Source: Petaurus breviceps papuanus (Eukaryota; Chordata; Mammalia; Diprotodontia; Petauridae). Taken from it: a stretch of 64,000 nucleotides of DNA. Location: positions 10,388,230-10,452,229 of the forward strand of contig JAMXIF010000031.1 in NCBI GenBank assembly GCA_028583685.1. The letters are read 5' to 3'. Below the pieces are notes generated by a model. That model worked only from the letters and a program-made list of their open reading frames with translations, had not been told where the DNA came from and searched no databases. The translations under genes and the position numbers were made by a program. Shown in pieces: positions 43,890-54,959 of this stretch (positions are counted from its first letter, which is position 1; each line of letters starts with the position of its first letter).

Positions 43890-44400
43890 CTCTCTCCTTT
43901 ACTCCTCACATCTAATCAGTTGTGAAGCTCTGCCTATTGTAGCTCGACAACATTTTGGATACCTGTCCCTTCTCTTTACACACAGAGCTCCCACTCCTGT
44001 TCAGGTTTTTATTTTCTGTTGCTTAGATTATTAAAATAACCTCCTAATTGGTCTCCCTGCCTTTATTCTCTCCCCTCTCCAATCCATTCTTTATAAAGCT
44101 GCCAAACTGATGTTCTTAAAGCACACATGTGACCACATGACTCCTCTGCTCAAGAAGGTTCAGTAGTTTCTTAGTATTGCTCAAAGAAAATATAAGCCTC
44201 TTGGATTGGCATTTAAAGCCCTTCAGAATCTGACTCTAACCTATCTTTTGAGAGAAATTTCACATCACTTTCTTTCACATATCTATAGAGGTGCTAGCCA
44301 AACTTGCCCCATATATGTTCCCCATACATGACAATCTACCTCTCAGTATTATGAAGGACAATTATCAAGTAGTCTTGTCTATCTGATTTTGTAAAAATTG
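43890..44400 (+). repeat. L2 ORF-end fragment
   Basis: 'CTAATTGGTCTCCCTGCCTT', 'GCTGCCAAACTGATGTTCTT' and 'CTTGGATTGGCATTTAAAGC' are in the L2 order. Confidence 0.75.
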
Positions 44401-44509
44401 TAAAAATTCTAGAGTTTTGCCTTTGATGTCTTCTATCTCTCTTTCTTCAACATCTATTTCCTTCTTTTACACACTTCTCCTACACTTCTTAGTTCCCTCA
44501 TATTGTCTA

Positions 44510-44625
44510 GATGAGTAAAATGACACCCCCCTCTCCAATTAAGTGGCTTGTTGAAAGGTCACATAGACGGTAGTAAAACTGGTACTAGAAACCAGATCTC
44601 TTGACTCCAAATCTGGTGCTCTTTT
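44510..44625 (-). repeat. MIR
   Basis: 'GGCTTGTTGAAAGGTCACAT', 'CTTGACTCCAAATCTGGTGC'. Confidence 0.7.
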
Positions 44626-44814
44626 TATATGAAATCCCTTTATTGAAAGGGAATCTGGAAGTCCAAAATAAAGACTATTTTTAGACAACTTCCACTTAAA
44701 GATTCCAAAGAATCAATGATTTCCTTAGTTCATGGGCTCCTATCTATGGTAGTTGATGAGAGGATAACATTGACAAAGTGAGGAAAGAGGAGAGTGTTAT
44801 TTCTTAACTATTTT

Positions 44815-45815
44815 TTATTTTCCTCTAATAATTTTTTTAAAAATAATTTTATCCCTAAACTGAACAAATACCAAATAAAATGGGTATTTCCACATGTGAA
44901 ATAGAATAGAAAAAAGGATTATATATGACATTTCAGAACTGTTCTATATATAGTTTGTTTTTCCTTGTAAGTATATATGTTCATTTTGTAGCTTTCAAAT
45001 CTATCCTACCTTTCTGTGCTTCTTTCTGGTCTTCCTTCTGTTCTCTTTATCATTAAAGAAAAAAAAGATACTTTGATGACCTTTTCTTTTCTCCCCCTCC
45101 CTATTTCTTTCCTGTCTCACCTTCTAACCTTTCAACTTTTCATTAGAGCAAAAAAAGGAAAAAATAAAGCTTTTAAAAGATATATACATAATTAAGCAGA
45201 GGTAAAATCACCACATTGGCTGTGTCTGAAAACATATGTCTGATTTTGCACTTCTCTGTTAGGTAGTAGGTACCATACTTTAGCAGTCCTTTGGAATCAT
45301 ACATTAGTGTTGCTCATGCATTGATCTGAGTTTACAAGTCTTCCAAAATTACATTTACAAAGTAATGTTGTTGTTAACATATAAATTGGTCTCCTGGTTC
45401 TTCTCATTCCCTCTTGTATATCAGTTCACATAGCTCTTTGTAGTTTCCTCTAAAAGTGACCAATTTATCTTTTATTTTTGACAAGACAATTGGGGTTAAG
45501 TGACTTGGTCAGGGTCATATAGCTAGTAAGTGTCAAGTGTCTGGTGGATTTGGAACTCAGGAAGGTGGATTTGAACTCAGGTCCTCCTCACTCTAGGACT
45601 GGTACTCTATCCACTGTGCCACCTAGCTGCCCCCATTTCATCATTTCTTACAGAATAATATTCCATTATATTACCATACTGTGATTGTTCAGTCATTGTC
45701 TAATAGGTGGACACTTTCATAATTTTACATTTTTTTTGCTATTACAAAAATAGCTATCATAAATAATTATGTATGGGTCCTTTTTCTCTTTCTTGGATCT
45801 CTTTGCAGTGGGGGT
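44815..45815 (-). mobile_element. L1 3'-end fragment with SINE
   Basis: 'TTTGGAATCATACATTAGTG', 'TTAACATATAAATTGGTCTC', and after the SINE 'AGAATAATATTCCATTATAT'. An older L1 subfamily with a different 3' UTR from the 5.2-kb copy. Confidence 0.7.
45470..45635 (-). repeat. WSINE1/Mar-1-type SINE
   Basis: 'GACAATTGGGGTTAAGTGAC' to 'GTGCCACCTAGCTGCCCCC'. Confidence 0.8.
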
Positions 45816-46474
45816 GGGGAGAGAGGAGGTCCTGTTCTCATTCTTATTCCCAGTAATCCTTGAGAAAGAATTGCTCTTTTTTTTTAAAGAAAATGATAAA
45901 GTGACTTCTCAGAGAATGATCACAGAAATAAGGAAAGGACCGCCTCAGAAGTCAATGAGTTACCTATTGTTGGCAGTGTTGAAAAAGAAGCTACGGTAAC
46001 CACTTGTCTGAGGGCGGCATGCAGGGGATTCACACATCAGAACAGGGTTGGTAGAGCTGACATCTCTAGTCCTTTCTACCTCTATAATTTGACGTTTATG
46101 ATATGAATAAGTATTCCTATTATGGAACATTCCCCTGACCTATCGCATGTTTCCCCCTGTATCCATGCTTTGAATTACTTGGAAGAAAGGGGCTAGAGAA
46201 ATTGAAAAGTCTCCAAATCTTTACAGTGATTTTCATGGTAACTGACTGAAGAAGCAGAGTTCAACCAGGATATTTATATACATGTAACTGTTACATTTAA
46301 GGATATCTCATTTAGCTAGAATACCTGCCCTTTTCTTCTCCTGGTAGTGGGAGCATCTGTGATAATTTACGCAAGCCGAAAGATCTGACTGTTCATTCGA
46401 TTGAATATTCATTATGTCTAAGATCAGGGGTGGGGAATGAGGCTGCAGGTTCCCCGCACTTGTCCTAATTATTA
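45816..46474. other. Mostly unassigned; small hAT relic
   Basis: 46,428-46,455 has CAGGGGTGGGGAA... and CAGGTTCCCCG, a collapsed copy of the hAT family at 9,438. The rest shows nothing. Confidence 0.4.
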
Positions 46475-46835
46475 TTTAGAAACTTACTAGCTGTGTGACC
46501 CTGGGAAGGGCAGCTAGGTGGTGCAGTGGAAAGACCAGTGGGCTTGGAAGCAGGAAGCCTCATCTTATGAGTTCAAATCCAGCCTCAGATGCTTAACTAG
46601 CTGGGTGACCCTGGGCAAAGTACCAAGAAACCTCCAAATGGGTTCTCAGAGAATTGAACCTGATGGATCAATAAGAAGGCTCTGGGCAGATTCCTTAACA
46701 TCTCTTAGTCTCAGTTTCCTCATCTGTGAAATGAGGATATTAGCAACCAGTCCTAAGACTTGTTTTGAAGATGAGATAATAATTGTAAATCAGTTAGCCC
46801 AGTGCCTGGCATGTAATAAGTACTATGTAAATGTT
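46475..46835 (+). repeat. MIR split by Mar-1
   Basis: 'AACTTACTAGCTGTGTGACC' left of the SINE continues as 'TCTCAGTTTCCTCATCTGTG' right of it, ending 'AGTGCCTGGCATGTAATAAG'. Confidence 0.75.
46506..46672 (+). repeat. Mar-1-type SINE, internally shortened
   Basis: 'GGGCAGCTAGGTGGTGCAGT' to CCTCCAAATGGGTTCTCAGAG; the middle of the family is missing. Confidence 0.75.
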
Positions 46836-46839
46836 ATTA

Positions 46840-47025
46840 TTAACTGTGTGACCCTGGGCAGATCACTTAACCTGTCTGCCTCAATTTCCTCATCTGTAAA
46901 ATGGGGATAATAGCAACTAGTTCTTGGGGTTGTGAGGATCAAATGAGATAAAATTTGCAAAGCAATTTGCAGGCCTTAAAGTATTATATAAATGCTTATA
47001 ATTACTATTATTATTATTACTAGTA
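46840..47025 (+). repeat. MIR, 3' two-thirds
   Basis: 'GTGTGACCCTGGGCAGATCA' to 'GCCTTAAAGTATTATATAAA'. Confidence 0.85.
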
Positions 47026-47034
47026 TAGTATAGA

Positions 47035-47135
47035 AAATATGAATAGCTTTGGAGTCAGAGAACCTAAGTTTGAGTCTTGTCTTGCACACTAATTAGATAT
47101 GGCTTCTCAGGCAAGTCGGCCTTTCTGAACTTCAA
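47035..47135 (+). repeat. MIR 5' half
   Basis: 'TAGCTTTGGAGTCAGAGAAC' onward, degraded. Confidence 0.65.
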
Positions 47136-47203
47136 TTTTCCGTTGGCAAATGCCAACGGTCCTTGATTGGCTCTGGAATCTCTATGTGGGTATTCTCTCC
47201 AGG

Positions 47204-47356
47204 GCTGTCAAACTCAAATAGAAATGGGGACCACTCATCCATACATAAGTATCCCTGTGAGCTGCAGATTGGCTTAGTTTTAAAATGTAATAGTGTATTT
47301 TGATTTATTTTGTTAAATATTCCCCAATGACATTTTAATCTGGTTGCTGCCATGCT
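47204..47356 (-). mobile_element. MITE with GTGTCAAAC-type ends, copy 4
   Basis: Reverse: TGTCAAACTCAAATAG at the left; 'TTTGTTAAATATTCCCCAAT' is the reverse of the shared internal block. The right end is worn. Confidence 0.6.
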
Positions 47357-47527
47357 TAGTCAGAGGAGAGTGTAGACCATAACCCATATGCCCCTTCTCA
47401 TCCTGGGCGAATCTTGTCTTTGACTTCCTGTAAATCATTGGGAGAGTTAGTTACCCAATGAACTAGAGGCCTTTCTCTAGGTCACTTAACATTCATGGTT
47501 ACCTGTGTAGCACTTGAGCTATCCACA

Positions 47528-47722
47528 GGATCATGGATTTAGAGCCAGAAAGGACCAAAGGGGTGAGGGAGTCCAAGCCCCAAATTCCACAGGTTAGGAT
47601 TCGAGGCCTAGAGACACCAAGGGACTTGACCAAGGTCACACAGGAAGTAAGTAGCAGAGCCAGGAATCAGACGTAGGTCCTCTGATCTAGAACTCTGACT
47701 CTTCTCCTTATACTATGGAGCC
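47528..47722 (-). repeat. MIR, near full length
   Basis: 'TTTAGAGCCAGAAAGGACCA', 'ACCAAGGTCACACAGGAAGT', 'TAGGTCCTCTGATCTAGAAC'. Confidence 0.85.
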
Positions 47723-47875
47723 ATCTTTTATTCCCCATTCTTCCTAGATGAATGCCCCATCTCCTTTTCCAGTCCTATATTTCTTGGATGACATCTTTTA
47801 GGATGTTTCTTTTTTGTGCACGTCATCATGGGTGGTATATGGGAGCCTGCTTGTACTACCCCCCCTCCCCCCCCA

Positions 47876-47978
47876 TGATAATACTAGTCATAGTATTGTC
47901 TCACCAGCTTGTTGTGAGGAAAGCAGATGGTGAATTTTGAAATGCTATTGAAATAGAATTATTGTTATTATTACTCCC
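47876..47978 (+). repeat. MIR 3' end
   Basis: 'AGCTTGTTGTGAGGAAAGCA' then 'AAATGCTATTGAAATAGAAT'. Confidence 0.55.
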
Positions 47979-48129
47979 CAAACATGGTTCTCTCCTCTCT
48001 TCCTGGGGGAAGTGCTTTATGATTGAGGCCTTAAGACATAGTATTAAAAAAAAAAGGTAACATTAAAGCGTATTCCAGTAGGCATGTTCCTGCACACACA
48101 GTGGTCAATATGGTGTCATGGATGTCTAG

Positions 48130-48300
48130 AGAGATTGGTTGAACTTAGAGTCAGGAAGTCCTGGGCTCAAATCCTTTCGGGGTTACTTACTAGCTATGTG
48201 AACCTGGGCAAGTCACTTAACTACTCTGCCTTAGTTTCCTCACCTGTAGAAAAAGAGGACTTGAGGGCTTCTCTAACCTCTTCTAATTCTTATAAAATGT
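48130..48300 (+). repeat. MIR/Mon-1
   Basis: 'TTAGAGTCAGGAAGTCCTGG', 'TATGTGAACCTGGGCAAGTC', 'GAGGGCTTCTCTAACCTCTT'. Confidence 0.85.
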
Positions 48301-48840
48301 AGATTTATGTTCTTTAATTATACCCACTCAGAATTACCAGTGCGGCACTTTACATTGCAAAATTGCATTATAATTATGCATATGAATTTAGGAATGGGGG
48401 CCTATTATCTGTATGTCTGTCTCACATACATGCACACTCTTACAAACATGTAAAAGCTGATGGAAATTAAATTTCATAGACTAGTGTTTGCATTGCCTTT
48501 CCTCTTGAAAAGAATCATTGTGCATCCGTTCCCAGCCTCTTCATCTCCTAATTAGGACATTTGGAGTTTTTATCTGTTGTCTTCCTTTTCTGCTACACTC
48601 AAGTTTGACTTCTCTCTCTGCAAGCTGGTGATTTACATCTGAGCCTTCTCAGATGTGTATGAAATAGGCAAGGGCATAAGTGTGTTTGCATATGATTTGC
48701 ATATAATCGGCAGCAGTTTTTGAGCCTGCCATCAGCCCTGAGCTTTCTACCAGTGGCTAGATACTGGCTACTGAACTGCAGAATTCACAGGTTTGTCTTC
48801 TTATCCCTGGAACATTTCCATCTTTACCAACCCTCCTTCC
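48301..48840. other. Repeat-free, possible conserved noncoding DNA
   Basis: Two octamer-like POU sites in tandem, TTTGCATATG (48,685) and ATTTGCATAT (48,695), plus CTAATTAGG near 48,548. No exon. Confidence 0.4.
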
Positions 48841-48940
48841 TCTTATTTGACAGAAGAAGAAACTGAGGGTCAGAGAGCCTGGTTTGAGGTTGCTTAGTTA
48901 GGTGGGTAGTGGACCTGAGGATAGAACTATGTTTTCTTGA
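48841..48940 (-). repeat. MIR fragment
   Basis: 'AAGAAACTGAGGGTCAGAGA' and 'GTGGACCTGAGGATAGAACT'. Confidence 0.65.
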
Positions 48941-49149
48941 CATCCTTGCCAGTGAGCAGCTACTGTCTTTTACTGGCTTGGTTACTATCATTTTTTTCAC
49001 TATTTTTGGGAGGCCATCTTCCATATTTCTCCAAAAGCAGTCATTTCTATGGCATTCTTTCTTGTCCCTATTATTTGTGTCTTGTTTTGGTGGTTGGATA
49101 GCTAAAGAAATAGTCTAAAATAAAATTATTGTGTAACACGATGTCAACA

Positions 49150-49215
49150 GATTAGCACATATTTACTGAGCATCAATATGTCTGGCATGATACATTGGTT
49201 GCTGGGGATAGAATA
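49150..49215 (+). repeat. CTACTATG-type repeat, 5' scrap
   Basis: 'CATATTTACTGAGCATCAAT', 'GCTGGGGATAGAATAACAA'. Confidence 0.5.
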
Positions 49216-49255
49216 ACAATTTGTATTTCTACAACATATATATGTCATCTACATA

Positions 49256-49506
49256 TGGGCACCTAGGTGGTGCAGTGGTTAGAGTGTTGGGTATGGAGTC
49301 AAGAAGACTCATCTTCATGGGTCCAAATTGGGCCTTGGATAGTCACTGGCTGTGTGACCCTGGGCAAGTCACTTAAGCTGTTTGCCTCAGTTTCCTCATC
49401 TGTAAAATGAACTGGAGAAGAAAATGGCAAACCAGTACAGTATTTTTGTCAAGAAAACCCCAAATAGTTTCATAAAAAATCAGACACAACTGGAAAATGA
49501 CTGAAT
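49256..49506 (+). repeat. Mar-1-type SINE, full length
   Basis: 'CACCTAGGTGGTGCAGTGGT', 'CTGTGTGACCCTGGGCAAGT', then the RTE tail 'AAAACCCCAAATAGTTTCAT' and CAGACACAACTGGAAAATGA. Confidence 0.9.
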
Positions 49507-49507
49507 A

Positions 49508-49513
49508 TCTATC

Positions 49514-49544
<31 letters not shown>

Positions 49545-49556
49545 CTGCATATATGT
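49508..49556. repeat. (CATATA)n low-complexity tract
   Basis: AT-rich tract between two SINEs. Confidence 0.85.
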
Positions 49557-49559
49557 ATC

Positions 49560-49812
49560 AGCTAGGTGGCACAGTGGAGAGAATGCTGGGTTTAGAGTCA
49601 GGAAATACTGAGTTCAAAGTTAGCCTCAGATACTTATTAACTGTGTGACCCTGGACAAGTCACTTGGACAAGTTTTATCAAATATAAAATGGGTAGAGTA
49701 ATCATGCCTGACTTGCAGGGTTGTTGTGAGAATCAAATGAGATAAGATTTGTTAAAACACTTAGCACAGTGCCTAGTACTTTATAAGTGCTATACAAATG
49801 TGTATTCCTTCT
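49560..49812 (+). repeat. MIR, full length
   Basis: 'AGCTAGGTGGCACAGTGGAG', 'CAGGGTTGTTGTGAGAATCA', 'TATAAGTGCTATACAAATGT'. Confidence 0.85.
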
Positions 49813-49845
49813 CTTCTCCTTCCCACCTCCCATAACACTAAGCTT

Positions 49846-50025
49846 TACAAAACACTTTTCTCAAGACAGCTCAGTGATATTGGTGAGAAAAAGATCATTA
49901 CCTCCATCTTACAGATTGGCAAACTGAGGCTCAAAAAGGCTAAGTGACTTGTCCAAGGTCACACAGGGACAGAGACAGGGTTTGAACACAGTTGTGATGC
50001 CAAGACCGGTGCATTCAGCCACTGT
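49846..50025 (-). repeat. MIR
   Basis: 'GGCAAACTGAGGCTCAAAAA', 'TTGTCCAAGGTCACACAGGG'. Confidence 0.8.
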
Positions 50026-50408
50026 ACTTTGTCAGATAGTTCATGCCCACAAGCACCTTACAATCTGAAATACAGCTCCATTTAGCTAAGACCTCTTAGC
50101 ATGAATAGCTTCTAAGGCAGTTACTGGCTACCACTGTCAGTGTTAAAAAGGGTACCATTCTCTGTGGAACTTGGGGAATCCTCTCCAGCTGTGGAGGATA
50201 GTAACATTCCATGGTAGAATGCCTGGACAAGTTGTGGTATATAATTATGATAGAATATTACTATACTGTAAGAAATGATGAACTCAGTCTTAGAAAAGCA
50301 TGGAAAGACTTGCATGAAATAAGGAAGAGTAAAATTAACAGAACCAAGAGAATGCTGTATATAGTAACAGCCATATTGTTTTAAGAAAAATTTTCAATGA
50401 CTAAGTCA

Positions 50409-51321
50409 ATTTTTTGGTCTTTATTAATTTGTTTACTTTTAGTTTACAAAATTTAGTTCCACAATTCCTTGAGTTTCAAATTTTCTCCTCCTCCTTCCCC
50501 CCCCACCCTACCATGGCAGTGGCATACAATCAGATACAGGATCTGCAAAAACTTTCACATTAGACGTTAGTCGGGTTATGAAGAATGATTGTAAAGGGCA
50601 GCCAGGTGGCGCAGTGAGTAAAGTGCTGGCCCCAGAGTCAGGAAGACCTGAGTTCGGTTCTGGCCTCAGACACTTAACACCCACACCAAAAAAACTAGCC
50701 GTGTAACCTTGGGCAAGTTACTTAACCCCAATTGACCTCCAAAAGGCAAAAAAAAAAAAAAGAATGATTGTATCGTATGGAATGAACAATGGGAAAGAGG
50801 AAACAAAACCAAACAAGAAAAAGGAGAGCAGGTAGTTTGCTTCAGTCTGCATTCAAACTCTGTTCTTTCTAGTTCTTTCTCTGAATGTAGACATCTCTCT
50901 CCATCATGAGTCTTTTGGAGTTAACTTATAACTTTGCATTATTGAGAAGAGTCCAGTCTATCAAAGTTAGTCATCACACATACGTTGTGTCTGTAATTGT
51001 GTAGAAATTTCTCCTGGTTCTGCTCTTCTCACTCAGCATCAGTTTGTATAAGCCTCTCCAGGTAAATATGAAGTCCATCTGCTCCTCATTTCTTATAGCA
51101 CAATAGTATTCCATTACATTCATATGCCACAACATGTTTAGCCATTTCCCAATTGATGGACATCTCCTTAATTTCCAATTCTTTGCCACTACAAAAAGAG
51201 CTGCTATAAATATTTTTGTACATATGGGTCTTCCTCCTGCTTCTATGATCTCTTTGGGATACAACTCTAGAAGTGGTATTGCTGGGTCAAAGGGTATCAA
51301 ATTATTTACAGCCCTTTGGGC
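50409..51321 (-). mobile_element. L1 inserted into the outer L1
   Basis: Minus-oriented 5'-truncated L1. ATGACTAAGTCA at 50,397-50,408 and 51,322-51,333 is the target-site duplication. Body shows 'GCTCTTCTCACTCAGCATCA' and 'TTCCAATTCTTTGCCACTAC'. Less diverged than its host; a 108-codon piece of ORF2 is still open on the minus strand (50,974-51,300). Confidence 0.9.
50595..50759 (+). repeat. WSINE1-type SINE inside the inner L1
   Basis: Full copy with poly(A). AAGAATGATTGTA at 50,582-50,594 and 50,760-50,772 is the duplication. The sequence reads 'CAGCCAGGTGGCGCAGTGAG' to 'ACCCCAATTGACCTCC'. Confidence 0.95.
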
Positions 51322-51660
51322 ATGACTAAGTCATTTTGACTGTTATGAATACCTAAATTAACTACAAAGGACATATGAAGGAAGACACCATCTGCATCCA
51401 GAGAGAGAACTAATAAATAGAAGTATGTATAGAATGGCTTTACATATATGTACATATTTGTATCTAATGGAAGCCGTCTCTAGGGTGGGGGCCACAGGGT
51501 AGGGAAGAAAAAAAAGGTTATATGGGGACATCATTATTTAAAAGGAATAGCAAGTTGTACACAAAAGATTTGCAGTTTCGTATGCAATCATCTTCCCCCC
51601 CCCATTCTACTATGTTATAAAAATGCTTTTTCTTTTTAAGTTCAGAATAAAATAAATAAA

Positions 51661-52794
51661 ATTAAAAAAAGAATTCTGCATAAGGGATATAAGGGGTGTT
51701 CAAAGGTGTGCTTTTCTTTGTCATTTCCAGCAATGGTTGTTACAGAAGACTATTTCTAGCAGGATATTATCAAAGTCCTGCCATGAATCCAGCTGATCCC
51801 TAGGGCTTGTTACAAAGCCATGTTGGTGCTCACCTATGGAGGGGCCTATACTTTCTAGAGAAGATGAGTGAGTAAGTGGTGTTCAGGTTTGGGAGCTGGA
51901 AGCTTTGCTTGGAAGGTGAGGAGGACTGTGTTAATGGAGACTTACTAAAGAGGTAGAGATATGTGTGGTGGGTAAATTAATAGAGTGAGCTGGCCCTTCA
52001 GGGGTAAACCTAGAGCCCTGAGGGGATGTAGTACTCACCCCAGGGGACACAATTCATCAGTGTGAATGGGAATGGGGAGGATAGCTCATGGGTAGGTGCT
52101 ACAAATATATTAACCATCAGCTCATGGAACTTAAAGAATTTTTCCTTTCCAATGCCACTTTCAACTTCCTCAGCTACAAAATGAAGGCAATTGTTCAGTG
52201 TGATCCTGTAGAAATCATGTGTTAATTTGCTTTTCCTATTTGTAGGACTGACTCAGTGGTTAAAAATGCTATTCATAGTGACAAAAATACATTGTGTGCT
52301 GCAGGTTGATGTGTAGAGACAACAGATCCATTCTGCCCTTGCAAGCATGGTCACTCAAAGCAAGGGGTTTTCCATTGAAACTTTTGGGTCCTTCTGGTTT
52401 TAGCCCATCATGGGAGCATGCATGATCTTGAAGCCTGAGCAGTCTTTTCAGCCCCCAGGGATGCTTCCTTGCCTTGTGTGGCAATATTCACACGGTTTCC
52501 CAAACCTTCAGTTAATGACATTTCACTTTCATTGTTACTCCTTCCCTACCAAAGGTCTTAAGCTTTTGACTTTACAGTCTCAGTGCTTAGAAAATAAAGA
52601 ATCAGAGAATCTCATTCTTGGAAGAGATTGTGGAGTTCATTCTAGTCCAATTTTCTTAATATCCATAAGAAGTAGGGAACTGACTTCTATATAAGGAGAT
52701 ATTGCAGGGTTGGGGGTAGGGAGATCTTTTAAAAATGAACTGATAAATGCATCTTTATCTATGACAAGGCTCAATATTCAGTTTTATAACTGAG
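51661..52794. other. Repeat-poor stretch
   Basis: Apart from a possible MIR scrap at 52,598-52,650 nothing is recognised; no exon. Confidence 0.4.
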
Positions 52795-52993
52795 TTCAGA
52801 TGTTTCTCAGTCATGTCTGACTCTTCATGACCCCATTTGGGGTTTTCTTGGTAAAGATACTGGAATGGTTTGCCATTTCCTTCTCCATCTTATTTTTTCA
52901 GAGAGGCGACTGAGGCAAACAGGGGTAAGTGACTTCCCCAGGGTCATACAACTAGTAATTGTTTGAGGCCAGATTTATCCACTGTGCTGCCTG
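52795..52993 (-). repeat. Mar-1-type SINE
   Basis: 'TCTTCATGACCCCATTTGGG', 'AGTGACTTCCCCAGGGTCAT'; part of the 5' half missing. Confidence 0.8.
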
Positions 52994-53049
52994 GAGGACA
53001 AGTTTACACTTGGTTGGCCTCAAAAAGAGTCCCTTAACAATAGAAGGCA

Positions 53050-53230
53050 ATGTGGTTGGATAAAAAGTGTGCTAGATTTTGAGCCAGGGGGCCTTGATTC
53101 AAATCTCAGGCTAGCAATTTGCTGCCTGAGTGAGCCACTTAATCTCTGGGCATCACTTTCTACCTCTATAAAACAAGGGAATTTCTTTGGGCCTCTAAGA
53201 TCACTTCTAGACCTAAATCTAAAATCATAT
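53050..53230 (+). repeat. MIR/Mon-1
   Basis: 'GAGCCAGGGGGCCTTGATTC', 'TTGGGCCTCTAAGATCACTT'. Confidence 0.75.
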
Positions 53231-53244
53231 GAACTTTTCTTAAA

Positions 53245-53450
53245 GTAACAGCGAATATTTAATACACTCCATACTATGTACCAGACATAATGTTAAGCAT
53301 TTTCTAAATATTATCTCGTTTGATCCTCAAAACAACCCTGTGAGGTATGTACTACTATCATCTCCATTTCACTGTTGATGAAACTGAGGCAAACAGAGGT
53401 TAAGTGAGTAGCTCACACAGGTTGTAACTGTCTAAAGCCAAATTTGAACT
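53245..53450 (-). repeat. MIR, long form
   Basis: 'TCGTTTGATCCTCAAAACAA', 'TTGATGAAACTGAGGCAAAC'. Confidence 0.8.
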
Positions 53451-53465
53451 CAGGTCTACACAATT

Positions 53466-53905
53466 CCAGAGCAGCTAGGTGGTGCTGTGGATAGAGAACC
53501 AGGCCTGAAGTCAATAATACTCTTCTTAGTGAGTTAAAATCCAGTCTTAATACACATTAGCTGTGTGACCCTGGACAAGTCACTTTTCTTTTTTTTTTTT
53601 AAGATTTATATGTATATAATAGTTTGCAGTTATACAATTCTGGGGTAGTTTTTTTGTTTTGATGTTTAATATTTTTATTTTTCCATCTCTTTCTTTTTTT
53701 AAAAATTTATTTTCAATTCATGGAACAAAACAAGCATTTCTATAGCAAGTCACTTAACCCTGTTGGCCTCAGTTTCCTCATTTGTAACATGAGCTTGAGA
53801 AGGAAATGGCAAAGCACTTGTGTATCTTTGTCATGAACCCCAGATGGGCCGCCAAGAGTTGAACACTACTGAAATGGCTTACCAACAACAAAAGCAAATA
53901 AGAAA
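53466..53905 (+). repeat. Mar-1-type SINE split by a retroposed piece
   Basis: Left 'GAGCAGCTAGGTGGTGCTGT' to CAAGTCACTT; right from CAAGTCACTT to the RTE tail near 53,900. Confidence 0.85.
53586..53745 (-). mobile_element. 160-bp retroposed insert in Mar-1
   Basis: Begins with a T-run (A-tail reversed). CAAGTCACTT at 53,576-53,585 and 53,746-53,755 flanks it. The minus strand starts 'CTATAGAAATGCTTGTTTTG', likely an L1 3' terminal segment; source not certain. Confidence 0.75.
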
Positions 53906-54129
53906 ATATATTTAAAAGGCTTTGAAAACCTGAAAATACTAGATAAAGGTGAACTAATATTATGGTTCAGGTAACCAGGCTAGACCTCAGGAGCTGTTTT
54001 CCTCACCATAATATCCCCCAAAACTTCCCCTCTCCATTCAGTTAGTCATTTTACCAATGCTGGCAGTTGACCATCAGGACAGAGCCTGTTTACTCTCGTT
54101 CCTACTCCTTACATAGTACCAAACCCCTT

Positions 54130-54423
54130 TCCTGTTGGATTTGGTACAGCTTCTTGCCCTTTACGCACCCTCAGGTCTCAATTCAATCCCTTTGCTAGAG
54201 GGAGGGGTGAGAGATTCTGGTGGTGTCTTCCTGTCTAGGTTCCATCCTCAGTTTCAGCAGACCCGCATCTCTTTATGCTGGACTGGAAAAACCACAGGTG
54301 GTGCTTTTCTTTTTTTCTTGAATTTCTCAATTATTCCTTGATTTTCTCTCTATATTTTTGTTGAAGTAGTTGTAGGGGAGAGCTGCACTCTACTGCATCC
54401 TCCTTCTCCGCCATCTTTGCTGG
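54130..54423 (-). mobile_element. L1 5'-UTR fragment (probable)
   Basis: On the minus strand the end reads GCAAAGATGGCGGAGAAGG, with the YY1 site (plus-strand CCATCTT at 54,411-54,417) typical of L1 5' ends, then 'GCAGCTCTCCCCTACAACTA'. The rest to 54,130 is assumed to belong. No L1 body is attached. Confidence 0.5.
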
Positions 54424-54959
54424 TGTTTTCCAGGGCTTGGTTCATTGACTATGGCTTCCAGTAGGAGGAGAGTTGTGAGCCAGGACTTCTAAGACATTCA
54501 TTTTTTTTTTTTTTACTTTCACTTGAACCATGAAAGGGACTCAAAGAGCCTCTTTATCTTTTAAGGTGATGTTGCCAGTATTCAGTGTAGACGGGACCTC
54601 TAATCATCCAGTGTTTGGGCACTGGCATTAAACATAATGTGAGGATAATTAGGAGATCTTTGATGACCACAAACGCTTTTTAATGGCCAGATAACTAGTT
54701 AATCTATCTTGCTAGGAATAGACACATAGAACTTAATTTTAATAAAGCTTGTTTAATATGTAATTATATAACATTAAATTTGCAGAGAGCCCAAGAATGA
54801 TTTTTACCCTCATTACTCACAATCCTTCTGAATAATAGGTCTGCATTTTTTTATCAGTTCAATTTTACACATGAGACTAGGGGCTCAGAGCAGCAAAATA
54901 GTGGCCCAGGTAGGGGTCTGGGTCAGAGTATGGATTTATGCTTTTCCAAAGGCTTCAAT
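54424..54959. other. Unassigned sequence
   Basis: No repeat or exon recognised. Confidence 0.4.

Larger units (their letters stand above)
50190..51660 (+). mobile_element. Outer L1 3' end (host of the nest)
   Basis: 'GACAAGTTGTGGTATATAAT' to 'ACCAAGAGAATGCTGTATAT' on the left; it resumes at 51,334 and runs through 'CATCTGCATCCAGAGAGAGA' to an A-rich end near 51,665. It is interrupted by a second L1. Confidence 0.75.

Noticed and set aside
46518-46910. 130-codon plus-strand frame, the longest in the window
   Set aside because: It runs across a Mar-1 SINE and two MIR pieces, so it is a frame through repeats.
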